Below are positions 23,854 through 34,384 of a stretch of DNA of 64,000 nt, in pieces. This DNA is from Gnomoniopsis sp. IMI 355080 (taxonomy: Eukaryota > Ascomycota > Sordariomycetes > Diaporthales > Gnomoniaceae). Every line of letters begins with the position of its first letter. The stretch's first letter is position 1. The translations under genes and the position numbers were made by a program. A model generated the notes under the pieces. That model saw only the letters and a list, made by a program, of their open reading frames with translations. It was not told where the DNA came from and did not search any database. Location: NCBI GenBank assembly GCA_027946555.1, contig JAPEVC010000162.1, forward strand, positions 1 to 64,000, written 5' to 3'.

Positions 23854-26349
23854 TCAGGCCCGGAGAGTTGCATATCCCACCATCCTGGGCGTATGGTACC
23901 AATCAAATAGGTTTTGGGCCATGAACACAGTGTCGGCTTACTTCACGAATCGTGGTACCAACGAGTAATTTTCATTCGATTCATTGGAAATCCTACGTGA
24001 AACGACTGCATGTTTGCGGGATGCCTGTGATCGCCACTGCGCATGATCTTGGTGGACTCCGTCAACCAACAATCAAGAGTTCTTGCCGTCTTGTCTATTT
24101 ATATGCCGCTTTCTTTGCAGAGTAGCGACGGGCAAGCGCGCGGGCGTGTTGATGAGGTCGCTTGTACTAGTTACATCGTCGTCAACACTAGAATGGCTGA
24201 CCCCAACGGCCGTTGGCGCTTGTGAGTTCTGCCTGCACAGCCTCTGCGAAGGAAGCGCTGGAGAGTCAGCAGCCTGTCTGCCTACCGCCCATTCATTTCC
24301 AAGTCCTCGCCAATAGAAGACACCCATCTAGTTTGTTACACTTGATACAATAAGTACTGCACTAGTAGCCGAGGCTGCTAAAATACTGTCTACGCTTCCG
24401 CCCATCATGACTCGAGCTCCAGACCCACGGCATGCGGACGCAACTTGAGACCAGATGGGCCTCGGAGAGAGAGGCGCAAGGCTATCATTATCAAAGAAAA
24501 ATCGCCCCTAGAAGGGATATCGCTGTGGCGGCGGCTCCGCTGTATGCGTCAATGACGAGCCAAGCCTCACGGTCTATTGCGACTGGTCGCGTCCCCCCTC
24601 TCTCGCTCAGTCTCTCTTTATTTTTTTTCACAGCACAACACGACAAACAGACCGTCTCGTACGGACAACATACCATTTTTGCATTGGTGTTCAGCTAGCT
24701 GTGGATTAAGATCGTGACTCGGTACCCTGTGGACGGCGTCTCCACCGCTGATCCGGTACGAAGGGTCCCGGACCCTTTTTAATAAGCGGCCCAGAGCTAC
24801 TAATTTTCAATCAACCCTGAAAAATACAGAAGCACTAGCAGCGTAGCGGCGTCAATACAGGGCAAATCTCGGTATTTTGGGGTTGCTAGGCAAGGCTGGC
24901 AGTGATGCAAGTGGGGTTGACGCCAATGCTGTTGTGTGCTGCATGTCCTTCCATGCCGTCAGCCAAGGGAGACGACGTACGCGGTACAGGGCCCTGGGCT
25001 TCCGTGGAGAAGCACCACACAGTACGGAATACTCGAATATCTGAGCTTTGTTCGTGAGTACAACCTCACGGACCCGTCGATGGGATCTGCAGATAAGCTT
25101 GCCGAAATGCTTGCTTTCGAATGACCAGCCCGATTTTGTCGACACACTGCGTCGGCGTCTCCCACGATTTGTATGTACCATATCAGCGTCACCACAGATT
25201 GGGAGATCGCAATTCAACGGACTGGCTCTGGGGTCTTCAATAGTCGATACGCAAAGGAATTGGACGTGGAAATCAGGGGTAACGCCACTCCCCGCGTGAT
25301 TAGTATTGCCGGTAGTGCCTGAGTCCGGATCAATCAGAAAAAAAAAAAGGAAAAAAAGAAAAGAAAAAGGATACATAGCATCTGATCATCGAGGTCAGTT
25401 GTGTGAGGTTCCTTGCGGGCTGAGATTGCAGACTGCAACTCTTCAGATGGCTCGCTACTGTGTAGGCAGGCCATCTTGGTACCGAGGTACGCTCCCAGGT
25501 GAGAGGCCATTGTCAAAGGCTCGTCATCCCTGCCACCGGATGCGTCTTGGTTTCATTTGGGGCGTGAATGCATCAAAAAGCGCTCTCTATCCTTTCCTAC
25601 GATGGCCCGGAAGAGACTCCAGCAGCTGGTGTGACTCCGAGACGCTTTGGCCATCACATATACATCATATTGGGACTCGATGCTGCTTGGTGAGATCTCG
25701 ACCGACGTGTCGATATAAGCATCACAAACCCGCCGCTCGCGTCTACGGCACCAAGCCCGGAGCCTAAGCCTGGTCGTCCGAACTCGTAGCGATCCCCATT
25801 TTGAAAGGTCAAATCCACGTGGGGTTGTGACTCTGTGTTTTGCCCGGTAGCGATTGGGTCTCCGGACCCATTCCAAATCGCAATAGATGAGGCGGGAAAC
25901 GAACGAAGACATGATCAGATGCAAGCAGATCGTAGACCCTGCTGGTGTGGCTCTGTCTCGGACTTGGGAGGAGCAGAGAGCCAAGGTTGACGATGCGTTC
26001 CGGACAAAGGTCATCTGGAGCTGGGCCGTGAAATGTTCTCAGCTATATTGCGTCTTTGTGTTGTGCTGCATCGGTCAGCCACAAGCTTCCACTGTACCGT
26101 GCAACCGGATTGCTGTTTTTGTCTCTGTCAACCGTGGTGCTCATGATCGCTTTCGTTGGTCTGTAGCATAGTTTGCTCGTGCCATGTTTCGACCAGGATG
26201 AAACGACGGTCATCACTATACGATGAATCAGTGTTTAGCCGATACAACTGATGAGAGCCAGAGGGCTGACGAAATTATAGCGTGCGAAGGCCACGGAGTA
26301 GACTAGAGAGTTCGTTCTACAATCTTGTCGAGGGGTGGTGATGTCTGGA

Positions 26350-26378
26350 GGGGCAGAGGGGCAGAGGGGCTGGAGGGG
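26350..26378 (+). other. G-quadruplex motif
   Basis: Four runs of exactly four G (26350-26353, 26358-26361, 26366-26369, 26375-26378) are separated by loops of 4, 4 and 5 bases. This fits the strict intramolecular G-quadruplex pattern. It lies on the coding strand about 1.1 kb upstream of the RasGEF start codon. Confidence 0.85.
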
Positions 26379-27501
26379 CGAGCCAGGGAGCCCTACATGA
26401 GCCAGGCAAGCCCTGGGCTAGCTGAACCCCTGGCCCATGTCCCCTGCTCTGGGTCTGACTTCGCCGTGACACAGTGTGAGCAGTGCGAAAAGACGGGCTG
26501 CCTAAGGAAGTACGTACCTCATGTGTCCTGGTACTACTCTCCGATCCCCGGTCCTCCAGGCACCCCCCGGAAATCTCCAAGGCCACAGGGCCCCAATTTC
26601 CTCTCCCATGATTCCTGAACTTTGGGCCAGACCTCGAGCCTAGGACTAACAGGAGGCGCTTTCCGTCCCGGCCACCCCACCCTGGCCCATCGGTACTAGG
26701 ATCAGTGTCGCTATTGTTGCCCACATTACCACCATTATGCTATGTACCCAGTACCATGCAAGACTAAGAACAGAGCCCTGCATTCTCGACTCTTGTTATT
26801 CCTTCGATCTCCAGTCTCCTTTCCCTCCCTACCCTCTCCCAACTACATTCCATAACGCTCCTCCGCGTTTCTCCCACTCGCACCACCCAGCATCAGCGCA
26901 CCTCGCGAGTTGCTTGCTACGACGAGCAGCCCGGGACTAGTAACGGTCTTCAATTGGAATACGCTTTGGAACTACGCCTTCGCCTGGGTTCCCCCCTTCC
27001 CCCCCGGCGTATTGACTCGACATATCGCGGGGAATTCTAGACTGTAATCGCGAGAGGCAGCCGGATCGCGAAATACGGACTCGGGACAGAACACGAGGAC
27101 AACTCCCTTGCGACCGAGTCACAATATCGTCCTCGTCCTCCCTTCGCTACCGTCACGTTCTACCCGAGACGACCGCGGAAGTCGTCTTGAGTTGCTGGAG
27201 GCACGGAAAGCTTCACGCACCTGGCCTACCTTTTCCGGACAACAGTTGCTGCGTTCTCTTGTCAGACAGATTGTTCGAGGTGTTGGGACACCCGTTAATT
27301 CGACAACATCTGAAGGACAATTTCTATGACTTTACACGCACGATACCAGCAGCAATGGTAATGCTGAGCAAACAAATTGCCCGGTCGAGTGCACAGGTGG
27401 CGCCTCTAACTATACAAAAAAATACCGTTTCCTGCTCCTTAGACTATGCCTTGACGGCCGATCACTCTATTTCGAATACGTACACGAACGCAAGAGCCGA
27501 A

Positions 27502-30500
27502 ATGACACCCCCGACTACACCCCATGGGTCTCAAGAGGACCTCAGCAACGACTCTTCGCCGCCCGTTTTCCATAACTTTCTGCGAGCTTTCTATCCGTTC
27601 CACCCCAGTTATGCTATGACCGACTCCGCCGTGACGCTGCCGCTCAATGAGGGCGACGTGGTTTTGGTACACTCTATCCACACCAATGGCTGGGCAGATG
27701 GCACGCTGTTGGTGTCTGGCGCCCGAGGCTGGTTGCCCACTAATTATTGCTATGCTTACGATCCCGATGAGATGCGGAACCTACTGAAGGCATTGCTGAA
27801 CTTTTGGGACTTACTGCGCAGCGCCTCGGTCGACGACAAGGAAATCTTCTCAAATCAGGAGTTTATGAAGGGCGTCATTGCTGGCGTGCGATATCTCTTG
27901 GTATGTTCGACTCATTATAGTCTGCTAAACTCTCCAAGCGCCATACTGATATCAATGCAGGAACGCACAAACTGTCTCACCCGAGAATCTGCTGTGGTAC
28001 AGCGACACGAAGGCTTGCGCAAGGGCAGAAAATCATTGCTCTCTGAATTGTCATCCCTGGTCAAGACAGCTAAGCGCTTGACAGAGCAGCAAAAAAACAA
28101 TGCCCCGACCGAGGATGTGAACAATACCGTCGATGAAATGATATTGAAAGCCTTCAGGATCACAACCAAGGGCGTGCGTTTCCTCGACGTTCTGGAAGAG
28201 GACCGCCAAGCACGGGCCCCGGCAGTGACTATGATGCCAACGGTGGTCGAGGAAAATTACGTGCCGCCAACACCGCCTGCGGATGCGAGGTCGTTTGACG
28301 ACGACCGCAGCACGATCAGGGATGTGGGTGCAGGTTCCCGCCAAAGTAACTACGGATTGGCTTCCGGCTCGCCAGCCTCAGACCCGGGTGACGCGACACA
28401 AACGGGCAGTCCCGCCAACGAGTCTTCGTCCGCCGCTCGCCGCAGTGCCCGATTGTCCCAAAACAGCCACCAGCAAGTTAATTTCAGCCGCCTTTCCTCC
28501 AATATTTCCCACCGCGTCTCTCTTGCTGGGCCTTCGCCACTCTCACGGCCGCAGAATCTGGTGTCGGAGCGATTGACTTCGAGCCATGACACGTTTTTGT
28601 CACACCTGGGATCCTTCATCGGACGATTGCACCTCCAATCGCAATCTCGGCCAGACCTGGCACTCGCAATCAAACAGTCAGCAACTTCCGGCGGTGAGCT
28701 GCTGGTCGTGGTAGATGTTGTCTGCGCCCACAGCTCCCTTACCAAGGAACTTCTCGAGCAGCCTCGCGCTGCTATGTACGACCGGATACTGGACCTCGTG
28801 CATGCTGCACGCGATATTTTGAACCAGGAAAACGGTCCCGAATTGGCCGACATCATCATGCCTCAGGATAACAGCCGCTTGTTGTCAGCCTCGACAGGCT
28901 GCGTTAGGGCGACGGGTGAATGCGTTGCAAAGACAAAGTGGGTCATTGAGAAGATCGGCGACTTTGAGTTTGAGTTCGACCATGGAAGCTTGGGCATCGA
29001 CTTGGATCTTGGCTCGTTGAATGCACGGGGGACGGACAGCGCAGTGGCATCCATATCAATTCCTGCGATCAACAAGCCGCTGCCTATGGACAAGCCCCTC
29101 CCCAGCGTCCCGCTTGCGTCATCACCACCAGCACAGACGCCAGATTCGCCTGGAAATGCACAACAACAACGACAGTCGCTCGTCTTTGACGGCGACAATT
29201 CTGACCATGCTTCCTCGGTGTCATCAATTCGTTCGAAACTGCCCCCCTTGCCAAAAATTGCAACATCTTTTGGCGAGGATTGGAGCCCCATCGAACATTC
29301 AGCAGGCGTCGACAGCGATGGATACCCTCCCTACCATCGCGAAAGCTTGATCGCTTCTAGCTCTGCAACCGATAGTGCATACATGAATCGGGGCTCAGAG
29401 TCTAGCCTGTTGTCATCTACCTCGACCCGCGCCACCACACCCGACCACCTGCTACCGAGACACAAGCCATCCATCTCCGAGCTGAGCGCCTCCAGCAACA
29501 CCCAGCATGGAGATGACGAGGATGTTGAAAGCAAGCTTCTCGAAAAGACGTTCGCTCACGAGCTTATGTTCAACAAAGAGGGCCAGGTGACGGGCGGCTC
29601 ACTGCCTGCGCTGGTCGAGCGTCTCACAACCCACGAATCCACACCTGATGCATTGTTCGTCTCTACATTCTTCCTCACTTTCCGACTATTCTGCACGCCA
29701 AATGTTCTCGCCGAGACTTTGGTGGAGAGATTCGAATACGTTGCCGACTCGCCCCACATGTCAGGTCCAGTTCGCTTGAGGGTCTATAACGTTTTCAAGC
29801 AGTGGCTAGAATCGTACTGGCGCGATGACGCGGATCATGGTGCTTTACCGACCATTCAATCGTTCGCGGAAACCAAGTTAGCCACCGCCTTACCCTCTGC
29901 CAGTAAGCGCATCGTCGACCTAGTGCAACGCGTTACGTCGACCGATACCACTCTGGTTCCCCGCCAGGTCTCGGCAATTGGCAAAGCCAACGCGAACATT
30001 TCGCACTATGTCCCTGTTGACACGGCCTTGCCAGCGCCAGTGATCACCAAGAGCCAGGCCCAGTCATTACAAAATTGGAAGTCGGGCGGCAACACCCCAA
30101 CAATTATGGACTTTGACCCGCTTGAGATTGCTCGCCAGTTCACCATGACCCAGATGAGCATCTTCTGCTCTATCCTGCCCGAGGAGCTCCTTGGCTCTCA
30201 ATGGATGAAGAAGGGCGGACGCGGTTCTCCCAATGTCAAGAAAATGACGGCTCTGTCCACTGAGATGTCCAACCTGGTTGCAGACACGATACTGCAGCAT
30301 AGCGAGGTCAAAAAGCGTGCTGCTGTCATCAAGCAGTGGATCAAGATTGCTCAGCAGTGCCTCGAACTGAAGAATTACGATGCCTTGATGGCTATCATCT
30401 GCAGTCTGAACAGCTCAACTATCACCCGCCTTCGGAGGACCTGGGATGCCGTGGCTCCTAAGCGACGAGAGCTACTCAAGGCCCTCCAAGCGGTTGTCGA

Positions 30501-30948
30501 GCCCGCTCAAAACCACAAGGCTCTGCGCGCCCAGCTTGCAACTCATGTCCCACCATGCCTGCCTTTTCAGGGTATGTTCCTGACAGACCTGACATTTGTC
30601 GACATTGGCAACCCTGCGACAAAACACCTCACGGATGCCGACGGCAGGGACATGACTGTCATCAACTTTGACAAGCATACGCGAACGGCCAAGATTATTG
30701 GCGAGCTGCAGCGCTTTCAGATACCATACAGGCTGACGGAGCTGCCTGACCTCCAACACTGGCTACAGGCCGAGATGGACCGCGTCCGTGAGGCTGATAC
30801 AACCAATAACATCCAGGTCAGCTACTACCGCAAGTCGCTCCTACTCGAGCCCAGGGAAACATCCATCCCCAAGACACCCGTCGATGGACCTAGTAGCCAG
30901 AGCATGTTCACTTGGCGAAGAATTGACAAATCTGGGGCCAACGCCTAA
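27502..30948 (+). CDS. CDC25: Cdc25-type Ras guanine-nucleotide exchange factor
   Basis: Two exons, 27502-27900 and 27961-30948, give 1128 residues. The start at MTPPTTPHGSQEDL was preferred because it is the ATG nearest the conserved SH3; in-frame ATGs at 27355 and 27361 would add about 49 residues. An SH3 domain spans about 25-88 (LRAFYPFHP, LNEGDVVLVH, GARGWLPTNYC). A long Ser/Pro-rich middle follows. The REM (RasGEF N) domain starts near 663 (HELMFNKEGQVTGGSL) and the catalytic RasGEF domain spans about 850-1096 (FDPLEIARQFTMTQMSIFCS, VPPCLPFQGMFLTDLTFVD, RFQIPYRLTELPDLQHWL). It loads GTP onto Ras at the membrane, upstream of cAMP-PKA and MAPK signalling, controlling growth and development. 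The single intron is 60 nt with no in-frame stop, so retention would insert 20 residues without breaking the frame. Confidence 0.95.
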   Translation: MTPPTTPHGSQEDLSNDSSPPVFHNFLRAFYPFHPSYAMTDSAVTLPLNEGDVVLVHSIHTNGWADGTLLVSGARGWLPTNYCYAYDPDEMRNLLKALLNFWDLLRSASVDDKEIFSNQEFMKGVIAGVRYLLVCSTHYSLLNSPSAILISMQERTNCLTRESAVVQRHEGLRKGRKSLLSELSSLVKTAKRLTEQQKNNAPTEDVNNTVDEMILKAFRITTKGVRFLDVLEEDRQARAPAVTMMPTVVEENYVPPTPPADARSFDDDRSTIRDVGAGSRQSNYGLASGSPASDPGDATQTGSPANESSSAARRSARLSQNSHQQVNFSRLSSNISHRVSLAGPSPLSRPQNLVSERLTSSHDTFLSHLGSFIGRLHLQSQSRPDLALAIKQSATSGGELLVVVDVVCAHSSLTKELLEQPRAAMYDRILDLVHAARDILNQENGPELADIIMPQDNSRLLSASTGCVRATGECVAKTKWVIEKIGDFEFEFDHGSLGIDLDLGSLNARGTDSAVASISIPAINKPLPMDKPLPSVPLASSPPAQTPDSPGNAQQQRQSLVFDGDNSDHASSVSSIRSKLPPLPKIATSFGEDWSPIEHSAGVDSDGYPPYHRESLIASSSATDSAYMNRGSESSLLSSTSTRATTPDHLLPRHKPSISELSASSNTQHGDDEDVESKLLEKTFAHELMFNKEGQVTGGSLPALVERLTTHESTPDALFVSTFFLTFRLFCTPNVLAETLVERFEYVADSPHMSGPVRLRVYNVFKQWLESYWRDDADHGALPTIQSFAETKLATALPSASKRIVDLVQRVTSTDTTLVPRQVSAIGKANANISHYVPVDTALPAPVITKSQAQSLQNWKSGGNTPTIMDFDPLEIARQFTMTQMSIFCSILPEELLGSQWMKKGGRGSPNVKKMTALSTEMSNLVADTILQHSEVKKRAAVIKQWIKIAQQCLELKNYDALMAIICSLNSSTITRLRRTWDAVAPKRRELLKALQAVVEPAQNHKALRAQLATHVPPCLPFQGMFLTDLTFVDIGNPATKHLTDADGRDMTVINFDKHTRTAKIIGELQRFQIPYRLTELPDLQHWLQAEMDRVREADTTNNIQVSYYRKSLLLEPRETSIPKTPVDGPSSQSMFTWRRIDKSGANA

Positions 30949-32382
30949 GTTCAACCCTACACAACTATACACCCCATCACATGGCTCAAGGAGCCACCCA
31001 TACACACACTCAAATTTGCGCCCTTCATGATCTGCTATTATTCGCACTACTGGCTTTCGGATAGGTTTCTGTCGCTGGATTCATGTTGATACCCCAACTT
31101 TATTATATTCGGAATGCATCATTGCGCGACCTTGCCAGTGTAACTTTGTTCACAATATGGCTACAAAAGCCATGCAGTCCTTTTCGGTTGCACATATCAT
31201 TACTTCAGTACCTGGGAGTTTGGAAAAATGATGGACTAGACGTGTTCGTCCCCCTTGACCCAAAATGGGAAACAGGACCAAGGAAGCGGGAGGCGTAACG
31301 GGCATATAAAGGAAATGATGTCATGAAAAGGAGTTTTGTCCTCTACTGGTACCGTTGGGAACGGTAAAGTTGCTTTTGGTCCAGAGCTCAGCGACACGAG
31401 CCTCGGGCTGAGCTTAATGTTTTGTTTGGTACTTTAACCACTATGGCTGTTGCATCCGGACATTCCGCTCAAGGCTTGCGCATGCGCGCGCGCGCGCGCT
31501 GAAGGGCGTTTTGTTCTGTCGTATGCCTGTGGTGGATGACTCAGGTACGCAAAGTCGTGAATAAGGAGCGTGCGGCCCGTGACGCTCTCGCGATGCTCAG
31601 TCATGGGATCTCTGAGGGAAAGACACCGAACGTGGGTGGGAGGATTGGCCGACTTATCTAGTTCAATGCGCCGAGTTCGATAGCGAATCGTCAAATGCTC
31701 TCACTGAAATTGTGTGTTTCCTGTGACATGTTGATCCAGTGCTGCCTTTCCCCTCGTCCCTATACCTCTCGGGACTTGTGCCGCACGCGTCAAGTGAATC
31801 GAGCGCCCTCCGCTCATTCAGAATTCCTGGTCTTAGCCAGGTGTGGTTGAGCGCCTGGACCAGAAACGCGTGAATCGTGAAATCTTTCCTAATACTAGAC
31901 GATCTCCGTGGGTGGATGCTGCATACCATGATCGAGGCAAAGCTGCTGCGGTTCATGCCGTGCTACGCTCTTGTGCAGCCCGCGACGCAAGACACGATGC
32001 AAGACAAGGTGCAAGCCATATGACGGCCCATCTGCCACAGCTTCCCCGCCTCAGCTTGTTGGTTGACTCACTTTATTTACGCCTACAGCTACAGATTGTT
32101 TTCGATGGGATGACTGTGTTTGCGTCGACGGGAGGTGTTGTTCGGTCCGTGCCATGCATCCATGGTTTTTGACAGGACAGATGCTATTTGAGACTATGCT
32201 CGAGGCTCCAGCGGCTCAGGTAGGTAGGAAATCGGTGCATTGAATACATTCGTAGCTCTTATTATGCTCATTTAGTTGAATTAAACCCGACTTGTATTAC
32301 TCACCCTATTCCTTCATATGAGCTCTCCCTCTATCCGCCCCACACACTTTGCTCAATTATCTACGATGCCAGATCTTGAGCA
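30949..32382. other. Convergent intergenic region with CG repeat
   Basis: This is the 3' flank shared by the RasGEF (+) and amino-acid permease (-) genes. It contains a 23-base alternating pyrimidine-purine CG tract at 31477-31499. No gene was recognised. Confidence 0.55.
31477..31499. repeat. Alternating CG tract
   Basis: A strictly alternating pyrimidine-purine sequence, mostly CG dinucleotides, with one CATG in the middle. Such tracts favour left-handed Z-DNA under supercoiling. Confidence 0.85.
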
Positions 32383-34384
32383 TCATATGAACACCGCGTG
32401 GAGGATCCTCCGCCACTGTGGTAGGGCAGCCACTTGCGCCTTGTACGCATTGATCTCATCCCAGTCCAGTTCGCGACGACCAATGTCCACGTTGATGTCC
32501 CGTGTGCGCAGCCAGCCCTCTCGTTTCCACGCATAGCCACAGATCCAGAAGAAAAGGACGACGGGGAGCGCGAGGTATGATTGGAAAAATCCCTGGGCGG
32601 TATTGAAGCCGCCGCCGGGAGGGCAGATAGCGACGTATAGCTAAGACACAACACACCATTCAGTGATTATACGCAGAGATATAAATTGTCAAAGAGTTGT
32701 CGAGGAAGGTTTCACATACCTGCGCAATCAACACCAATACCACAAGACCCAGTCCCAGCCAGCTTCCATACACGCCGAAAATCGCCTTGAATGGAATCTC
32801 GTCTACCGAATGGCCATGGTACGCCCACGCACTGCGGAAGCGGATATGCGCGAGACAGATACTGCCCCACGTAAACAGCGCCGCGAGCCCGGACAGCGCC
32901 AAGAGCCAATCGAACACAGTAGGGCCATTCGCATTTAAGTTGACGTACGCCAGGAAGCCCATTAGCAGGATCGCAATCACGCTGAACAGCGGCCGGCCCG
33001 AGCGGTCGACATATGTGAAGATCTTGGGCGCATAGCCCTGCTGCCCCAACGCGGTCAGCGTGCGCGAGCCGCCGTAAACACCGCTGACGCCGATGGAGAT
33101 GACGGAAACGAGGATGATGACATTCATGAACGAGTCGAAGCCCTTGAGACCCGCGTACTTGCCGACAAGGACGAACGGCGAGGCATTCACGTCGGCGTAA
33201 GCGTTCGCACCGAGCAAGTTCGGATCTGTCGAGGCGATGAGCAGGCCAACAAAAAAGAGGCCCAGGATGTAGAAGAGGGTGATGCGCCAAAAGACCTGTT
33301 TGATCGCGCCAGGCAGACTCTTGACGGGGTTCTTGGCCTCGGCGGCCGCAAGGCCCACGAGCTCCGTGCCGGAGAAGGCGAAGGCGGCGGTGACAAAGAC
33401 GGAACAGAAGCCGCGGAAGCCGTTCTGGAACGCGCCCGGGTCGTACCAGAGCCGCGCGCCCCAGTAGTGGGAGTATTCGCCTGAGCTGGGCCCGCCGCCG
33501 AGGACGAGGACGAAGGCGATGATGATAAAGATGACAGTGGCGGACAGCTTGAGCAGGGACGCCCAGAATTCCTCCTCAGCGTAGCCCAGTGTACCAAAGA
33601 TGTTGACGATGATGATGAGGGCGAGAAAGACAGAGATCCACACGGCAACGGATATATCGGGATTCCAGTATTGTACCGTCAAGCCGCAGACTGTCAGTTC
33701 CAATGGGAGCACAATGGCCCATTGAAAAACATAATTCCAGCCCTACGATAAGGGAAAGGTGTAAGTCACTTTTTCTCCCTTCTTTTATTTTTCTCCCGTG
33801 CGCCACCAGAGAACGTGGGCACGGAGGCGGTCGAAACAATTCCTTCGGGCCGTACCGTTCGCGGTTCAATCAAAAGAAGAAAAAAAAGAATGGGAGAGAC
33901 AACTCACCATAGCAAATCCCCAAGATGGATCAATGAATCGTGTCGAGTATGTATAGAAGCCACCAGATACAGGATACATAACCGCCATCTCGCCCAGCGC
34001 ATACACAACGTTGAACATCATGATACCAATAATCAAAAAGTCAATCAGCAAGCTCCCCGGGCCACCTGTCGACAGTGCACTTCCACTACCGACAAAAAAA
34101 CCAGCACCGATGGACCCGCCAATGGCAATCATGTGCAGATGGCGGCTCTTCATGCTCCGCTCCAGCTCGACGATGCCATGGCCGTAGTCGCGCGGCTTGA
34201 AGCTGTCGAGCGACAGGCCGAGGCGCGTCATGAATGGCTCCTCGGCCACGGCGTCGGCGACCGTCTTGTGCTGCCCGAGCCCATGATGCGTCGTTGTCGT
34301 CGTCGGCGAGTCGGTGGAGTCGTGGTCGCCTTTGGGCGCGTTCGCCGCCGTGGGCAAGTAGCCCTTTTCGAGCGACTCGGACAT
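32383..34384 (-). CDS. Amino-acid permease (YAT/APC family)
   Basis: Three exons, 34384-33908, 33742-32720 and 32640-32383, encode 585 residues. The joins rebuild WGFAMGWNYVFQWAIVLPLE and VLIAQLYVAICPPGGGF, both typical of the family. The N-terminal 80 residues are cytoplasmic and end in the conserved RSMKSRHLHMIAIGGSIG leading into TM1. The APC consensus ALGEMAVMYPVSGGFYTYST and GTLGYAEEEFWASLLK follow, with about 12 helices. This is a plasma-membrane proton symporter for amino acids, like the yeast Gap1/Dip5 group and fungal INDA1-like permeases; substrate range is not clear from sequence. The C-terminus (RRELDWDEINAY) matches the conserved cytoplasmic tail of fungal permeases. It is convergent with the RasGEF gene. 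Confidence 0.95.

Larger units (their letters stand above)
19351..27501. other. 8.2-kb stretch with no supportable gene
   Basis: This is the largest gene-free stretch in the window. Many short open frames exist but none has a recognisable domain, and the longer ones (for example 24852-25376 minus) are low-complexity or translate A-rich tracts. It contains TACGGAGTA at 20355-20363 and 22315-22323, a CA-rich repeat at 22919-22948, A-rich tracts near 23824 and 25340, and a G-quadruplex motif at 26350-26378. The last several hundred bases likely include the promoter and 5' leader of the RasGEF gene. Confidence 0.55.

Noticed and set aside
24852..25376. 174-codon minus-strand open frame in the large gene-free stretch
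   Set aside because: Its start translates an A-rich simple repeat into Phe/Leu runs and the rest has no domain or periodic codon signal.
13279..27501. Possible decayed transposon or RIP-affected region
   Set aside because: No transposase, reverse transcriptase or terminal repeat was seen, and base composition is not strongly AT-rich.
32712..33648. Long minus-strand frames of 192 and 153 codons
   Set aside because: These are shadow frames of the amino-acid permease exon in the same region.
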